A stretch of 64,000 nt of DNA from JACVRM01 sp963839815 (GTDB lineage: Bacteria; Actinomycetota; Thermoleophilia; Gaiellales; Gaiellaceae), in the NCBI GenBank assembly GCA_963839815.1, contig CAWIWF010000001.1:186001-250000 (forward strand), read 5' to 3'. Below the pieces are notes generated by a model that made no database searches, was not told the origin of the DNA, and worked only from the letters and a program-made list of their open reading frames with translations. Within the stretch, counting starts at the first letter, position 1. Every line of letters begins with the position of its first letter. The translations under genes were made by a program, and so were the position numbers. Shown in pieces: positions 47,505 to 56,693 of the stretch.

Positions 47505-50210
47505 CTAGGCAGCGACGCGACGCTCGAGCGGCACGCCCGAGCGGGTGAAGACCCACGCAAAGCCGGCTGCCACGAGCGGGATGCCGACCAGCACCTGCGC
47601 GAGCGTCAGCCAGGGGACGACGAGTCGCAGCGAGTCGACCGCGCCAATGAACGCCACACCCGGGACGAGCCCGGCGAGCACGCCGAGCAGCGCCCCGAGG
47701 CCGGCGACGGAGAGCGCCTGCGCCGCGGCGAGGGTGCGCCGCAGCCTCGGCGTCGCGCCCACGGCCGCAAGCGTGGCGTGGTCGGCGCGTGCGTCGGCTT
47801 GCGCGAGGCCGGTGGCGATCCCGGCGGCCCCGAGCGTGATCGCTGCGGCGGCGAGCACCAGGACGAGCAGGCCGAGCGAGTAGTCGCTCTCGAAACCGCG
47901 CTCGTACGCGAACGGCCTCTCCATCCCGGCGGCGCTCAGCGCGAGCCGGGCGGCGTCCTCCTCCTCGGTCGTGGGCGGCTCGGTGAAGGAGAGCAGCACA
48001 TGCGTCGGCTCGAACGAGACGCGAAGCCGCTCGACGACCTCGGGGGCGACGATCGCCTGCACCGGCGGGTTTCGTGTCGGCAGGGCAACGGCGGGAACCC
48101 GCAGGCTCTCGGTCTGCGAGCCGTCGGGCGACGTGCGCGCGAACGTGACGGTGCCGTCGGCGACGTAGCGCGGATCGAGGACGACGGCACCGCCGGCCGA
48201 GAGGACCGCGGTGGCTTCGGCCGGCGCGCGGCCGGCCAGCAGACGGACGAGGTCCGGGCCGCCCGTGGGCGTACTCGGCAGGTGGCCGCCCCGGTAGCCG
48301 CCCGCGATGTCGCAGCCGTCGCCGCCGACGGCGTTGGGGCCAGGCCCGGCCGAGCACGGATGCGACTCGGGAAAGACGAGCGCGGTGCCGGCGCACCCGT
48401 CCGGATCGGTGCAGATCGCCGGGCCCCGGATCTCGTGGAGGGTGAAGGCCGGGAGCTCGGGTCTGACGATCTCCGCCACCCGTGACGGAGCCGCCCTGCG
48501 GCTGTCCTCCGTCCCGTCGGGCGCCACGCTGGACTGCGTCAGCTCGATCCCGGCTGTCCCCGGAGGGTAGGCCGCAAGGTAGTTGGCGCGGTCGCGGTCC
48601 TCGAACGACGCCGCGACCAGCGCCAGGGCGGTGGCGCTCGTGACGGCAGCGAGCACCGCGGCGACGGCCGGAGCGCTGCGCCCGCGATGACGCGCGGCGT
48701 CCGTGAGCGCGAGCCGCAGTGCCAGTGGGAGGCGCCGCGCCCAGCGGCCGGCCAGGCCGACGATGGCCGGGCTGCAGACGATCAGGCCGAGCTGCGTGAG
48801 AGCCGCACCGCCCGCGATCAGGCCGGCCGCGACGAGCGCGGTCTGCCCTGCCGCCGGATGGACACCGCTCAGCTCGGAGAGAGCGAGCAGACTGCCGAGC
48901 GCCGCGACCGCGATCCCGAGTCCGATCAGCCCGATGCCGATGGCCGAGACCTTCCTGGGTGTCCGCACCTGGCCGCGCCGGCCCGTGAGCGCCTCGACCG
49001 GGTCGCGGCGCGCGGCGGCCCGCGCGGGCAGCACCGCGGCCAGCAGGCCCGAGACGACGCCGATGAGGGTGGCGCCGGCCAGCTCGAGCGGGCGCAGGTC
49101 GAAGCGCCCGAAGTCGGCCTCCGCGTGGCGCTCGAGCAGCGGGATCGCGAGCGCGGAGAGGCCGACCGCCAGCACGAGCCCCGCGAGGGCGCCCACGCAG
49201 CCGAGCACGAGGCCGCCGGCCAGCACGACGCGGCGGACGTGGCGCGCATCGCCGCCGGCGGCGCTCAGGAGGCCGAGCGACCGTGCCTGGCGTCGCGCGC
49301 CGACCGCGAACGCGGCCCCGGCGAGCAGCACGACCTCGAGGATGGCCAGGGTGACGAGGAGCGCGAGCGCGAGGACGGTCGCGATCGCCGCCTGGCCGAC
49401 CTCGCGCGGAGCGAGCCCCCGGCTGAAGTAGGGAACCTGTGAGTCGGGCGGCGGGTCGAGCACCACAGCCCGCGAGAAGACCGCGAAGCCGAGCCGGTTG
49501 AGGCGCTGCACGTCGGCCCAGGTGACCGGGCGCTCTCCGACGAGGAAGACCGACGGCGGCTGGAGCGGCGCGGCGCCCGACAACAGCTCGGGCTGGTCGG
49601 GAAGCAGGGAGCCGGGTCGTGCCCAGACGGTCTCCCCCCACTCGCCTCCGGTCCGCTCGACCACGCCGACGACGGTCACCCGGCCGCCGTCGACGAGCCG
49701 AGCCGGGTCGCCGACCTTGGCTCCGAGCCGCTCGAGGGCGGCTGCGGTGACCGCGACTTCCCACGCCGCCGTCGGATGCCGCCCCCTGAGCAGCTCGAAC
49801 CTGCCGGTGAACGCCTCGTCGCCGGACGCCACCTCGATCACGCGCACCGGCGCCTCGCCGCCCGCGGTACGAAATCTCAGCTGTCCCTCGCGCGACGTGA
49901 GGGCGCGGTAGCCGTCCGGCAGCCGGGGGGCGCGCCCTGCGCGGGCGCGGCCCTCGAGGCTGAAGCCGTAGCGGTGGTGATCGGGCGGCTGGACGACCCG
50001 GCCGCCACCGGCGAACGTCAGCTCCGCCTGCGCGCGTCCGAGCTCCCGAGCGAGCCGCTCGTCGGGGTCGAGCTGCTGCGAGCGGAAGAGCACGTCGGCC
50101 GCCCCGATGCCGAGCACCGGCAGCGCCACCATCGCGGCGATCAGCAGGCTGCGGCCGCGCGCGCGCAGGGCGTCGCGGCGCGCGATGCGCAGGGCGGGGA
50201 GCCAGCTCAC
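47505..50210 (-). CDS. FtsX-like ABC transporter permease
   Basis: 901 residues. N-terminal TM helix after RIARRDALRARG, a large outside domain, three TM helices (about residues 255-390, VLALALLVTLAILEVVLLAG among them), a second outside domain, and three more TM helices at the end: the double FtsX plan of actinobacterial MacB-like exporters. It starts where the ATPase gene ends (ATGA/GTGA overlap). Exports lipids or peptides, or senses antibiotics; substrate unknown. Confidence 0.9.
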   Translation of the reverse strand: MSWLPALRIARRDALRARGRSLLIAAMVALPVLGIGAADVLFRSQQLDPDERLARELGRAQAELTFAGGGRVVQPPDHHRYGFSLEGRARAGRAPRLPDGYRALTSREGQLRFRTAGGEAPVRVIEVASGDEAFTGRFELLRGRHPTAAWEVAVTAAALERLGAKVGDPARLVDGGRVTVVGVVERTGGEWGETVWARPGSLLPDQPELLSGAAPLQPPSVFLVGERPVTWADVQRLNRLGFAVFSRAVVLDPPPDSQVPYFSRGLAPREVGQAAIATVLALALLVTLAILEVVLLAGAAFAVGARRQARSLGLLSAAGGDARHVRRVVLAGGLVLGCVGALAGLVLAVGLSALAIPLLERHAEADFGRFDLRPLELAGATLIGVVSGLLAAVLPARAAARRDPVEALTGRRGQVRTPRKVSAIGIGLIGLGIAVAALGSLLALSELSGVHPAAGQTALVAAGLIAGGAALTQLGLIVCSPAIVGLAGRWARRLPLALRLALTDAARHRGRSAPAVAAVLAAVTSATALALVAASFEDRDRANYLAAYPPGTAGIELTQSSVAPDGTEDSRRAAPSRVAEIVRPELPAFTLHEIRGPAICTDPDGCAGTALVFPESHPCSAGPGPNAVGGDGCDIAGGYRGGHLPSTPTGGPDLVRLLAGRAPAEATAVLSAGGAVVLDPRYVADGTVTFARTSPDGSQTESLRVPAVALPTRNPPVQAIVAPEVVERLRVSFEPTHVLLSFTEPPTTEEEDAARLALSAAGMERPFAYERGFESDYSLGLLVLVLAAAAITLGAAGIATGLAQADARADHATLAAVGATPRLRRTLAAAQALSVAGLGALLGVLAGLVPGVAFIGAVDSLRLVVPWLTLAQVLVGIPLVAAGFAWVFTRSGVPLERRVAA

Positions 50211-50932
50211 CGGGCGACCGATCCCAGCAGCGTCTCGGCACCCGGCATGACGCCGGTCTCGTCCACCATCAGCCCGTCGCGCAGGAAGACGACGTGGTCG
50301 GCCCAGGCGGCGTGGCGGGCCTCGTGCGTGACGAGCACCCCCGCAGCGCCGGCGTCCACGCGCGCGCGCAGAAGGCGCAGCACGGCCTCGCCCGTCTCCG
50401 AGTCGAGCGCACCGGTCGGCTCGTCCGCGAGCACGAGCCGCCGGTCGCCGACGAGCGCGCGTGCGATCGCGACGCGCTGCTGCTGACCGCCGCTCATGTC
50501 GTCCGGGAAGCGATCGGCGAGCTCGGCGATGTCGACCTCTGCCAGGGCGGCAACGGCCTCGGCGCGGGCCCGGCGCGAGGAGACGCCGTCGAGCTCCCGC
50601 GGAAGCGCGACGTTCTCGGCCGCGGTCAGCGCCGGGATGAGATTGAAGTCCTGAAAGACGTAGCCGACCGAGCGGCGGCGGAGTTGCGCGAGCTCGCGCC
50701 GGCTGAGCCTCGACAGGGAGACACCCTCGACCACGACCTCGCCGGCCGTCGGCGTGTCGAGCCCGCCCGCGAGCGTCAGCAGGGTCGACTTGCCTGACCC
50801 CGACGGGCCCATGACGGCGACGAGTACGCCGGGATCGACGGAGAGCGAGACGCCGCGCAGGGCGTGCACCGCCGTCGGCCCACTGCCGTGGACGCGGCGT
50901 ACGTCGCGCAGCTCGAGGACGGGCTGGGTCAT
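50207..50932 (-). CDS. ABC transporter ATP-binding protein (MacB/LolD type)
   Basis: 241 residues. Walker A GPSGSGKSTLL, signature MSGGQQQR, Walker B RLVLADEPTGALD and a VLVTHEARHA switch. Sequence AVMGPSGSGKSTLL and YVFQDFNLIPALTAAENV are typical of the MacB/LolD group that pairs with FtsX permeases. A GGAGG site precedes the ATG. Second gene of the PadR operon. Confidence 0.93.
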   Translation of the reverse strand: MTQPVLELRDVRRVHGSGPTAVHALRGVSLSVDPGVLVAVMGPSGSGKSTLLTLAGGLDTPTAGEVVVEGVSLSRLSRRELAQLRRRSVGYVFQDFNLIPALTAAENVALPRELDGVSSRRARAEAVAALAEVDIAELADRFPDDMSGGQQQRVAIARALVGDRRLVLADEPTGALDSETGEAVLRLLRARVDAGAAGVLVTHEARHAAWADHVVFLRDGLMVDETGVMPGAETLLGSVAR

Positions 50933-51528
50933 CCTGGGACCTCCTGGGTCTCCGGCCGCTCGAGGGCCGGCGGGACGGGAACGGGAGTGTCGGAGTGCTC
51001 CGCGGCGCGGGCGAGGCGCGACTCGCAGTGGTCGAGCCAGCGGATCTCTGCCTCGGCCTGAAAGACGAGCGAGTCGAGCACGAGCTGCCAGGCGAGCTCG
51101 CCCGGCTCGCTGGTGCTCGGGCTGCCGGAACGCGGCTTCAGCAGCGTGTACTCCTGCAGTGCCCGCATGGTGGCCGTGCGCTGGGCCTGGACGACCGCGC
51201 GTACGTCGACACCCGGCAGGTTGACCGCCATCGCCAGCTTGATCGCGAGCTCGTCGCGGGGCGGGCTCAGGCGGCTGACGGGCGTGCGGAACCAGTCCTC
51301 CACCTCACGGCTGCCCGTCTCCGTGATGCGGTAGTACGCGTGCCCCTTGTCGTCCTCGCCGGCAGGCTCGACCAGGCCGTCGCGCTCCAGCCGCGCCAGC
51401 GTCGAGTAGACCTGGCCGACGTTGAGCGGCCACGTGCTGCCGGTTCGCTGCTCGAACTCGGCGCGCAGCTCGTAGCCGTACTTCGGACGTCCCTCGAGCA
51501 GGGTCAGGAGGCCGTGGCGGATGGACAT
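50929..51528 (-). CDS. PadR-family transcriptional regulator
   Basis: 199 residues. N-terminal winged helix IRHGLLTLLEGRPKYGYELR, then VYSTLARLERDGLVEPAGED, and a helical C-terminal domain (YTLLKPRSG region and a Q-L-V-L-D-S-L helix). PadR proteins repress exporter operons until a ligand binds. First gene of the operon with the ABC exporter; two operator-like dyads overlap its start. Confidence 0.93.
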   Translation of the reverse strand: MSIRHGLLTLLEGRPKYGYELRAEFEQRTGSTWPLNVGQVYSTLARLERDGLVEPAGEDDKGHAYYRITETGSREVEDWFRTPVSRLSPPRDELAIKLAMAVNLPGVDVRAVVQAQRTATMRALQEYTLLKPRSGSPSTSEPGELAWQLVLDSLVFQAEAEIRWLDHCESRLARAAEHSDTPVPVPPALERPETQEVPG

Positions 51529-51550
51529 ACCGGGTATGTATACCAGGTAT
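51527..51550. promoter_or_regulatory. Tandem PadR-type operators ATACC-N-GGTAT
   Basis: ATACC-G-GGTAT at 51527-51537 and ATACC-A-GGTAT at 51540-51550, 13 bases apart, directly at the PadR start codon on the minus strand. The spacing places both on one face near a helical turn, fitting two bound dimers or a longer composite site. Confidence 0.75.
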
Positions 51551-51577
51551 GCACGCGTCGTCAAGCCGTTTCGGAGC

Positions 51578-52534
51578 TCAACCTCCGAGCTCGGCCAGAT
51601 CGACCGCGGAGAGCTCGAGGCGGGCCGCCGCGACGACCGCGGCAACCTGGTCCGGCCGCCGGAAGCCGACGATGGCCCCGTCGACCCCGCGCTGGTGCAG
51701 CGTCCAGGCGACGGCGACCGCGCCGGGGCTTGCACCGTGCCGCTCGGCGACGGCCCGCACCCGTTCGGCGACCGCGAGGTGTTCGGACAGGAGCGGCTCC
51801 TGGAAGCGCCGGTCGCGGGCGCGCCAGTCGTCGCCGGGGAGAGCATCGATCCGCTCGCGGGTCATGCGCCCGGTGAGGAGGCCCGAGCCCATCGGCGAGT
51901 AGACGATGACGCCGATGCCTTCCCGCTCGGTGAACGGAAGGATCTCGCGCCCGGCGTCGCGCGCGATCAGCGAGAGGACCGGCTGCAGCGTCTCGACCGG
52001 CGCGATCGCCTGTGCCCGGCGAAGCTGCTCCACGCCGAAGTTCGAGACGCCGATGTGGCGCACGAGCCCCTGGGACTTGAGGTCGGCCACTGTCGCCCAG
52101 CCCTCCTCGATGTCCTCGTCGGGGATGGGCCAGTGGATCTGGTACAGGTCGATCGCGTCCAGGCCGAGCCGCTCGAGGCTGCCCTCGAGCTCGCGGTGGA
52201 TCGAGTCGCGGCGCAGGCTCTGGACGGTCGTGCGGTTCGGTCCCTCCGGCTGCCCCGCCTTGGTGAAGACGAAGGGCCGCGGGTCGAGGCCGTCGATCGC
52301 CCGCCCGACGACCGTCTCCGAGTGGCCGTGGCCGTACTGGGCGGCCGTGTCGATCCAGTTGACTCCGAGCTCGAGCGCCCGGTGGATCGCGGCGACCGAG
52401 TCGCCGTCGTCCTGCGGGCCCCAGCCCCAGTCGTACTCGCTGCCGCCGACCGCCCAGGCGCCGAAGCCGACGCGGCTGATCCGCATCCCGGTCGAGCCGA
52501 GCACCGTCGTCGGCATCGTCGTCGTCGCAGTCAT
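51578..52534 (-). CDS. Aldo/keto reductase
   Basis: 318 residues. VNWIDTAAQYGHGHSE (Asp/Tyr), FVFTKAGQPEG (Lys), DLYQIHWPIPDEDIE (His), GVSNFGVEQL, and a C-terminal IVGFRRPDQV. Similar to general stress type reductases YhdN/IolS. A GGAGG site precedes ATG 52534. Divergent from the first methyltransferase. Confidence 0.92.
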   Translation of the reverse strand: MTATTTMPTTVLGSTGMRISRVGFGAWAVGGSEYDWGWGPQDDGDSVAAIHRALELGVNWIDTAAQYGHGHSETVVGRAIDGLDPRPFVFTKAGQPEGPNRTTVQSLRRDSIHRELEGSLERLGLDAIDLYQIHWPIPDEDIEEGWATVADLKSQGLVRHIGVSNFGVEQLRRAQAIAPVETLQPVLSLIARDAGREILPFTEREGIGVIVYSPMGSGLLTGRMTRERIDALPGDDWRARDRRFQEPLLSEHLAVAERVRAVAERHGASPGAVAVAWTLHQRGVDGAIVGFRRPDQVAAVVAAARLELSAVDLAELGG

Positions 52535-52594
52535 CGTGTCACTGCCTCCTCTCCGCCTCGTCACCGGTCGTCTCTGCAGCGCGCGGGCGCCGCA

Positions 52595-52722
52595 AACCCT
52601 CAACCACCCTCAAGTACCTCTGAGACGCTTGAGGGTTCGGCGGCCAACTCTGCATGAGCGAACCATCTCGGCCAACCCTCGACCACCCTCAAGTGTCCCT
52701 GAGACACCTGAGGGTTGTGGCG
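52595..52722. repeat. Duplicated 48-49 base hairpin element
   Basis: AACCCTCAACCACCCTCAAG...CTTGAGGGTT at 52595-52637 and AACCCTCGACCACCCTCAAG...CCTGAGGGTT at 52674-52716; the copies begin 79 bases apart. Inner arms are CCCTCAAG/CTTGAGGG (52607-52614 and 52628-52635 in copy 1). Located in the 300-base divergent gap between the aldo/keto reductase and the first methyltransferase. Candidate operators for both genes. Confidence 0.6.
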
Positions 52723-52835
52723 AAACTCTACGAGGCGGGGCGGCATGGCCGCGGGAGTCGTGGCAGCCTTGTAACGGCGCCGAAGCGTTGGAAGACTGGC
52801 GCGCAGATCAGGCCACGGCAATCGAGGGAGGACGC

Positions 52836-53636
52836 ATGGCATTCGAAGAACTCAAGCAGCGGCAGTCCGGCATGTGGGGAAACGGCCCGTACCAGAACAT
52901 CACCGAGACGCTGCCCGACATCCATGCACTCGTGATCCAGACGCTCGACCCGCAGCCGGGGGACCGCTGGCTCGACCTCGCCACCGGCACCGGCGCCGTG
53001 GCCGAGATGGCCGCCCGCAAGGGTGCGTCCGTGACCGGCATCGACCTCGCGCCGGTCCTGATCGAGACGGCGCAGCAGCGCGCACAGGAGCAGGGGCTCG
53101 AGATCGACTACCGCGTCGGCGACTGCGAGAACCTGACCGAGGTGAACGATGCCTCGTACGACAAGGTCTCCTCGACCTGCGGGATCATGTTCGCCCCCGA
53201 CCACGAGGCCACCGCCCGCGAGCTGGCCCGCGTGACCGCGCCGGGCGGACGCATCGCCCTGGCCAACTGGACGCCCGAAGGCGGTCTCGGCCAGATGTTC
53301 AAGATGATGCGCCCCTTCCAGCCCACCCCGCCGCCGGGCATCGGCAGCCCCTTCGCGTGGGGCGACGAGGCGCACGTGCGCGAGCTGCTCGGCGACGCCT
53401 TCGACCTCGAGATCGAGGAGCGCACCTCGACGCTCCGGACCCAGGACGGCGAGGAGTACTGGCAGCTCTTCGTCTCGAGCTACGGCCCGACGAAGAGCGC
53501 GGCCGAGGCCCTCGACGACGAGCGCCGGGAAGAGTTCCACCAGACCTGGGTGGACTTCTTCGAGACGACGTACGGCTCGAACGGCGAGGTCGTCCATCCG
53601 CGCGAGTACCTGCTGATCCACGGCACGCGCCGTTGA
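52836..53636 (+). CDS. SAM-dependent methyltransferase
   Basis: 266 residues. Class I fold: WLDLATGTGAVAEMAARKGA (motif I), VTGIDLAP (motif II), DCENL, and a C-terminal helical part ending REYLLIHGTRR. GGGAGG before ATG 52836. It is a paralogue of the methyltransferase at 55178, whose end NAYLLVLGTRR is alike. The TTGA overlap with the RidA gene shows coupling. Substrate unknown. Confidence 0.92.
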   Translation: MAFEELKQRQSGMWGNGPYQNITETLPDIHALVIQTLDPQPGDRWLDLATGTGAVAEMAARKGASVTGIDLAPVLIETAQQRAQEQGLEIDYRVGDCENLTEVNDASYDKVSSTCGIMFAPDHEATARELARVTAPGGRIALANWTPEGGLGQMFKMMRPFQPTPPPGIGSPFAWGDEAHVRELLGDAFDLEIEERTSTLRTQDGEEYWQLFVSSYGPTKSAAEALDDERREEFHQTWVDFFETTYGSNGEVVHPREYLLIHGTRR

Positions 53637-54103
53637 GAGCCACCGGCACGATCGAAGGCCGCCTCGAGGAGCTCGGCCTCGAGCTCCCTGCGCCGCTCGT
53701 CCCACCGGGCACCTTCGAGCTCGTGACCGTGCACCGCGGGCTCGCCTACGTCGCCGGCCACGGCCCGTTCGACGGCCCGACTCCCCTCGTACAGGGGCTC
53801 GTCGGCGCCGACCTGACCGCGGAAGAGGGGTACCAGGCGGCCCGTCTCACTGCGCTCTCGATCCTTGCGTCGCTCAAACGGGAGCTCGGCAGCCTCGACC
53901 GGGTGACGCGCTGGCTCCGGGCGGTCGGCTACGTGCACTGCGTGCCCGGATTCGGGCAGAACGCCGCGGTCCTGAACGGCTTCAGCGACCTGGTCGTGGA
54001 GCTCTGGGGAGAGGCGGGGAGGCACGCGCGCTCGGCCCCGGGACAGGGGCCGTCGCCCCTCGGCGTACCCATCATCGTCGATGCAATCGTCGCGGTCGAC
54101 TAG
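53633..54103 (+). CDS. RidA/YjgF family protein
   Basis: 156 residues with the plan of RidA-like imine/enamine deaminases: LAYVAGHGPFDGPTPLVQGL, ILASLKRELGSLDRVTRWLR, NGFSDLVVELWGEAGRHARS. Length and the R-H-A-R-S-A region match the subgroup with a longer N-terminus. TTG start overlapping the methyltransferase stop (TTGA). Confidence 0.83.
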   Translation: MRATGTIEGRLEELGLELPAPLVPPGTFELVTVHRGLAYVAGHGPFDGPTPLVQGLVGADLTAEEGYQAARLTALSILASLKRELGSLDRVTRWLRAVGYVHCVPGFGQNAAVLNGFSDLVVELWGEAGRHARSAPGQGPSPLGVPIIVDAIVAVD

Positions 54104-54958
54104 CTAGTCGGCGGCGCGGCCGCTGACGAACGAGCGCAGGAGCGGCCAGAAGCGCTCGGGCACGTCGCGCCACGGAAAGTGCCCCCCGCCGGCGAGCACC
54201 TCGACCCTGGCGAGCCCCTCGGGGAGCGCGTCCGCGAGCTCGGCGACCACGGCCTGCGGCGTCACCGGGTCGAGGTCGCCCGCGCAGACGAGCGTCGGGC
54301 ACTCGACCCGGCCGAGCTCGGCGCGCGCGTCGAAGCTGCGCATGAGCTCGAGGCCCACGGGGTTGAGCTCGGGATTGAGGACGGTTCGCCCGCGCTCCTC
54401 CGGGCCCGTGACCCAGGGGCCGAAGAGCCGCCAGCAGCGGGCCCACTCCTCCGGGCTCACCGACCCGCGGTCGCCGCCGTAGACGCGCGCGACCACGTCC
54501 GCGACCTCATCTCCCCAGCGCCGGCGGAACTCCTCGACCATCCGCTCGAGGTCGAACCGGGCCGTCGTCGACACGAGCGCAAGCCCGGCGGCGTGGCCCG
54601 GATGGCGGCCGCCGTACACCATGGCCACGAAGCCGCCGAGCGAGTGCCCGAGCACAACCGGGCGCTCGATCCCGACAGCGTCGCAGAAGGCGCGCACGTC
54701 GTCGGCTGCCTGCTCGAAGCTCCAGGCGCGCGGGTCGCCGCGAGCCGAGCGGCCGTGGTCGCGCAGGTCGAGGTAGACGACCTGCGCCACCTCCGCCAGT
54801 CGCCCGAAGTCGGGCTTGAGGTACGAGTGGTCGAAACTCCCGGGGCCGCCGTGCAGCAGCACGACGGTCGGCCGCGTCCGCATCCCAGGGCCGTCGGGGA
54901 CGAGCGCCGGCCCATCGACGTCGAACCACAGGCGTGTCCCGTTGACGTGGGCGTGCAC
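54104..54958 (-). CDS. Alpha/beta hydrolase (proline iminopeptidase-like)
   Basis: 284 residues. VVLLHGGPGSFDHSYLKPDF (oxyanion loop), VVLGHSLGGFVAMVYGGRHP (nucleophile Ser), GDLDPVTPQAV (Asp), and GGGHFPWRDVP (His) complete the triad. The HGGPG loop is typical of prolyl aminopeptidases. GTG 54958 is preferred, with GGGGAGG upstream; the longer open frame upstream is not convincing. Confidence 0.88.
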   Translation of the reverse strand: MHAHVNGTRLWFDVDGPALVPDGPGMRTRPTVVLLHGGPGSFDHSYLKPDFGRLAEVAQVVYLDLRDHGRSARGDPRAWSFEQAADDVRAFCDAVGIERPVVLGHSLGGFVAMVYGGRHPGHAAGLALVSTTARFDLERMVEEFRRRWGDEVADVVARVYGGDRGSVSPEEWARCWRLFGPWVTGPEERGRTVLNPELNPVGLELMRSFDARAELGRVECPTLVCAGDLDPVTPQAVVAELADALPEGLARVEVLAGGGHFPWRDVPERFWPLLRSFVSGRAAD

Positions 54959-55177
54959 CGCGTCCTCCCCTGCCGGCCCCCGGAGCGAGCCTACTCCGGT
55001 GTGCGCGAAGGCGCCTGCACCGTGCACCGACGGGGCGCCGAGAGCGCATCCTGACAGCGGTCGAGCACAGTCCAAGGGTCGGGCGCGTCCCGACGGTCGC
55101 CGCGAGATCAGGCGGCACGTCGGAGGCGGAGCAGACGCTCGCCGCGTCCTCGCTCGGCGAGCGCGGGTGTGCCGGCC

Positions 55178-55954
55178 TCAGCGGCGCGTGCCGAGGACGA
55201 GCAGGTACGCGTTCGGCTGCTCGACCGCACCATCGGGCGTCCGGAAGCGCTCGAAGTAGGCGACGAAGCGGTCACGGAGCCGCTGCCGCTTCGCATCGCC
55301 GAGCGACTCGTACAGCGCGCGGGTCGAGGCGATCGCTCGCAACCAGACCTCCCAGATCTCCGGGCCGGACGCTCCCGTCATCGGCGCATCGCCCTCCTCG
55401 AAGCCGAGCTCGTACCAGCTGCCGAGGCGATCGGTGACGTACTCCTCGCGCCCCCAGTCCGAGTAGTCGGCCCCGCTCGCGGCCGGCTCTTCGAACGGCT
55501 CGAAGATCGCCGTGAACTCCGGGTCGGGCCGCCAGGCGACGAGGCCCAGGCGGCCGCCGCGACGGCAGACGCGCGCGAGCTCGCCCGCGACGGCCTCGTG
55601 ATCGGGCGCGAAGATCGCCCCGACGGCGGAGGAGACGATGTCGAAGACGCCGTCGCCGTACGGCATCGCCCGACAGTCGCTCACGTCGAAGCGGATCTCG
55701 AGGCCCTCCTCGGCGGTGAGCCGCCGCGCCGCCTCGATCATGCCCTCCGACTCGTCCTGCCCCGTGACGGCGGCACCCGCGCGCGCTGCCAGCCGGGCGA
55801 CACGGCCCGTTCCGGTCGCGACGTCGAGCCAGCGCTCCCGCGAAGCGGGCGCGAGCCGCTCGACAAGGTGCTCGTGCATGCGCGGCATGCCGGTGGCGAT
55901 CCTGAACACGGCCTCGTAGTCGTCGCCGAGCCACGCGGCACCGCTCGCGCTCAT
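55178..55954 (-). CDS. SAM-dependent methyltransferase
   Basis: 258 residues. WLDVATGTGRVARLAARAGA (motif I), VTGQDES, FDIVSSAVGAIFAPDHEAVA, and the end NAYLLVLGTRR. It shares plan and end with the methyltransferase at 52836. ATG 55954 is nine bases after TAGGCT. Stands alone between two divergent or convergent neighbours. Substrate unknown. Confidence 0.9.
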   Translation of the reverse strand: MSASGAAWLGDDYEAVFRIATGMPRMHEHLVERLAPASRERWLDVATGTGRVARLAARAGAAVTGQDESEGMIEAARRLTAEEGLEIRFDVSDCRAMPYGDGVFDIVSSAVGAIFAPDHEAVAGELARVCRRGGRLGLVAWRPDPEFTAIFEPFEEPAASGADYSDWGREEYVTDRLGSWYELGFEEGDAPMTGASGPEIWEVWLRAIASTRALYESLGDAKRQRLRDRFVAYFERFRTPDGAVEQPNAYLLVLGTRR

Positions 55955-56061
55955 CTCCCAGCGAGCCTACCGGGGCGCGTCGGACGCCCGGCCGGAGCGC
56001 GGCGTGCGACCATCGGGGGCGCACTCCGATCGAGCCCCGGCCACCCGCAGAGAGGATCGAG

Positions 56062-56526
56062 ATGGCCATCATCACGACCTACGACCTCGTACCCTTCGAC
56101 GAAGGCGACCCGGACGACTACCGGCCGCGTTCCAGATGGGCGCTCCTCGTCGACCCCTCCCGGCCGGGAGGCGGGCACGTCGACAACATCACGCTGATCG
56201 TCGAGGAGATCGCGCCCGGCGATCGCATCCCGCTGCACACGCATCCGATTCACGAGGTGCTCCTCGTCGACGAGGGCGAGCCGGAGATCACCCTCGGCGA
56301 CGAGACGCGGACGCTCCGGCCCGGCGCCGTCGTGTTCATCCCGGCGGGATCGCCGCACCGAACGGTGAACGCGAGTGCGGAGGTCGTCAGGATCCGAGCC
56401 TTGTTCCCCTCCGAGCAACTCGGCATCGAGTACCTCGAGCGCAACCCCGCACCCGGCACGGAAGGCGAGCCGCCCCAGCCGGCGGCGGTCCTCGAGGTGC
56501 GGCGGCTCGCGGACTCCGCGGGGTAG
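56062..56526 (+). CDS. Cupin-domain protein
   Basis: 154 residues. HTHPIHEVLLVDEGEPEITL and FIPAGSPHRTVN give the two cupin motifs with metal-binding His and Glu residues. Single-domain cupins bind metals and serve as dioxygenases, isomerases or sensors. A GAGAGGA site lies before the ATG. Confidence 0.87.
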   Translation: MAIITTYDLVPFDEGDPDDYRPRSRWALLVDPSRPGGGHVDNITLIVEEIAPGDRIPLHTHPIHEVLLVDEGEPEITLGDETRTLRPGAVVFIPAGSPHRTVNASAEVVRIRALFPSEQLGIEYLERNPAPGTEGEPPQPAAVLEVRRLADSAG

Positions 56527-56693
56527 GGCGCCGGCCCTGCTCGAGCTACGCCCCGTCTCTGGCACTGGCACGCCGGGCGACACGCACTCGCATCGAGAGG
56601 AACAGAGAGACGACGATCCGCCTGCGTTGCTTGTTCGTTTTGTGACGTTCGCCAAGGTAAGGTCGGAGGCCACCTCACGCGGAGGGAGTTCCC

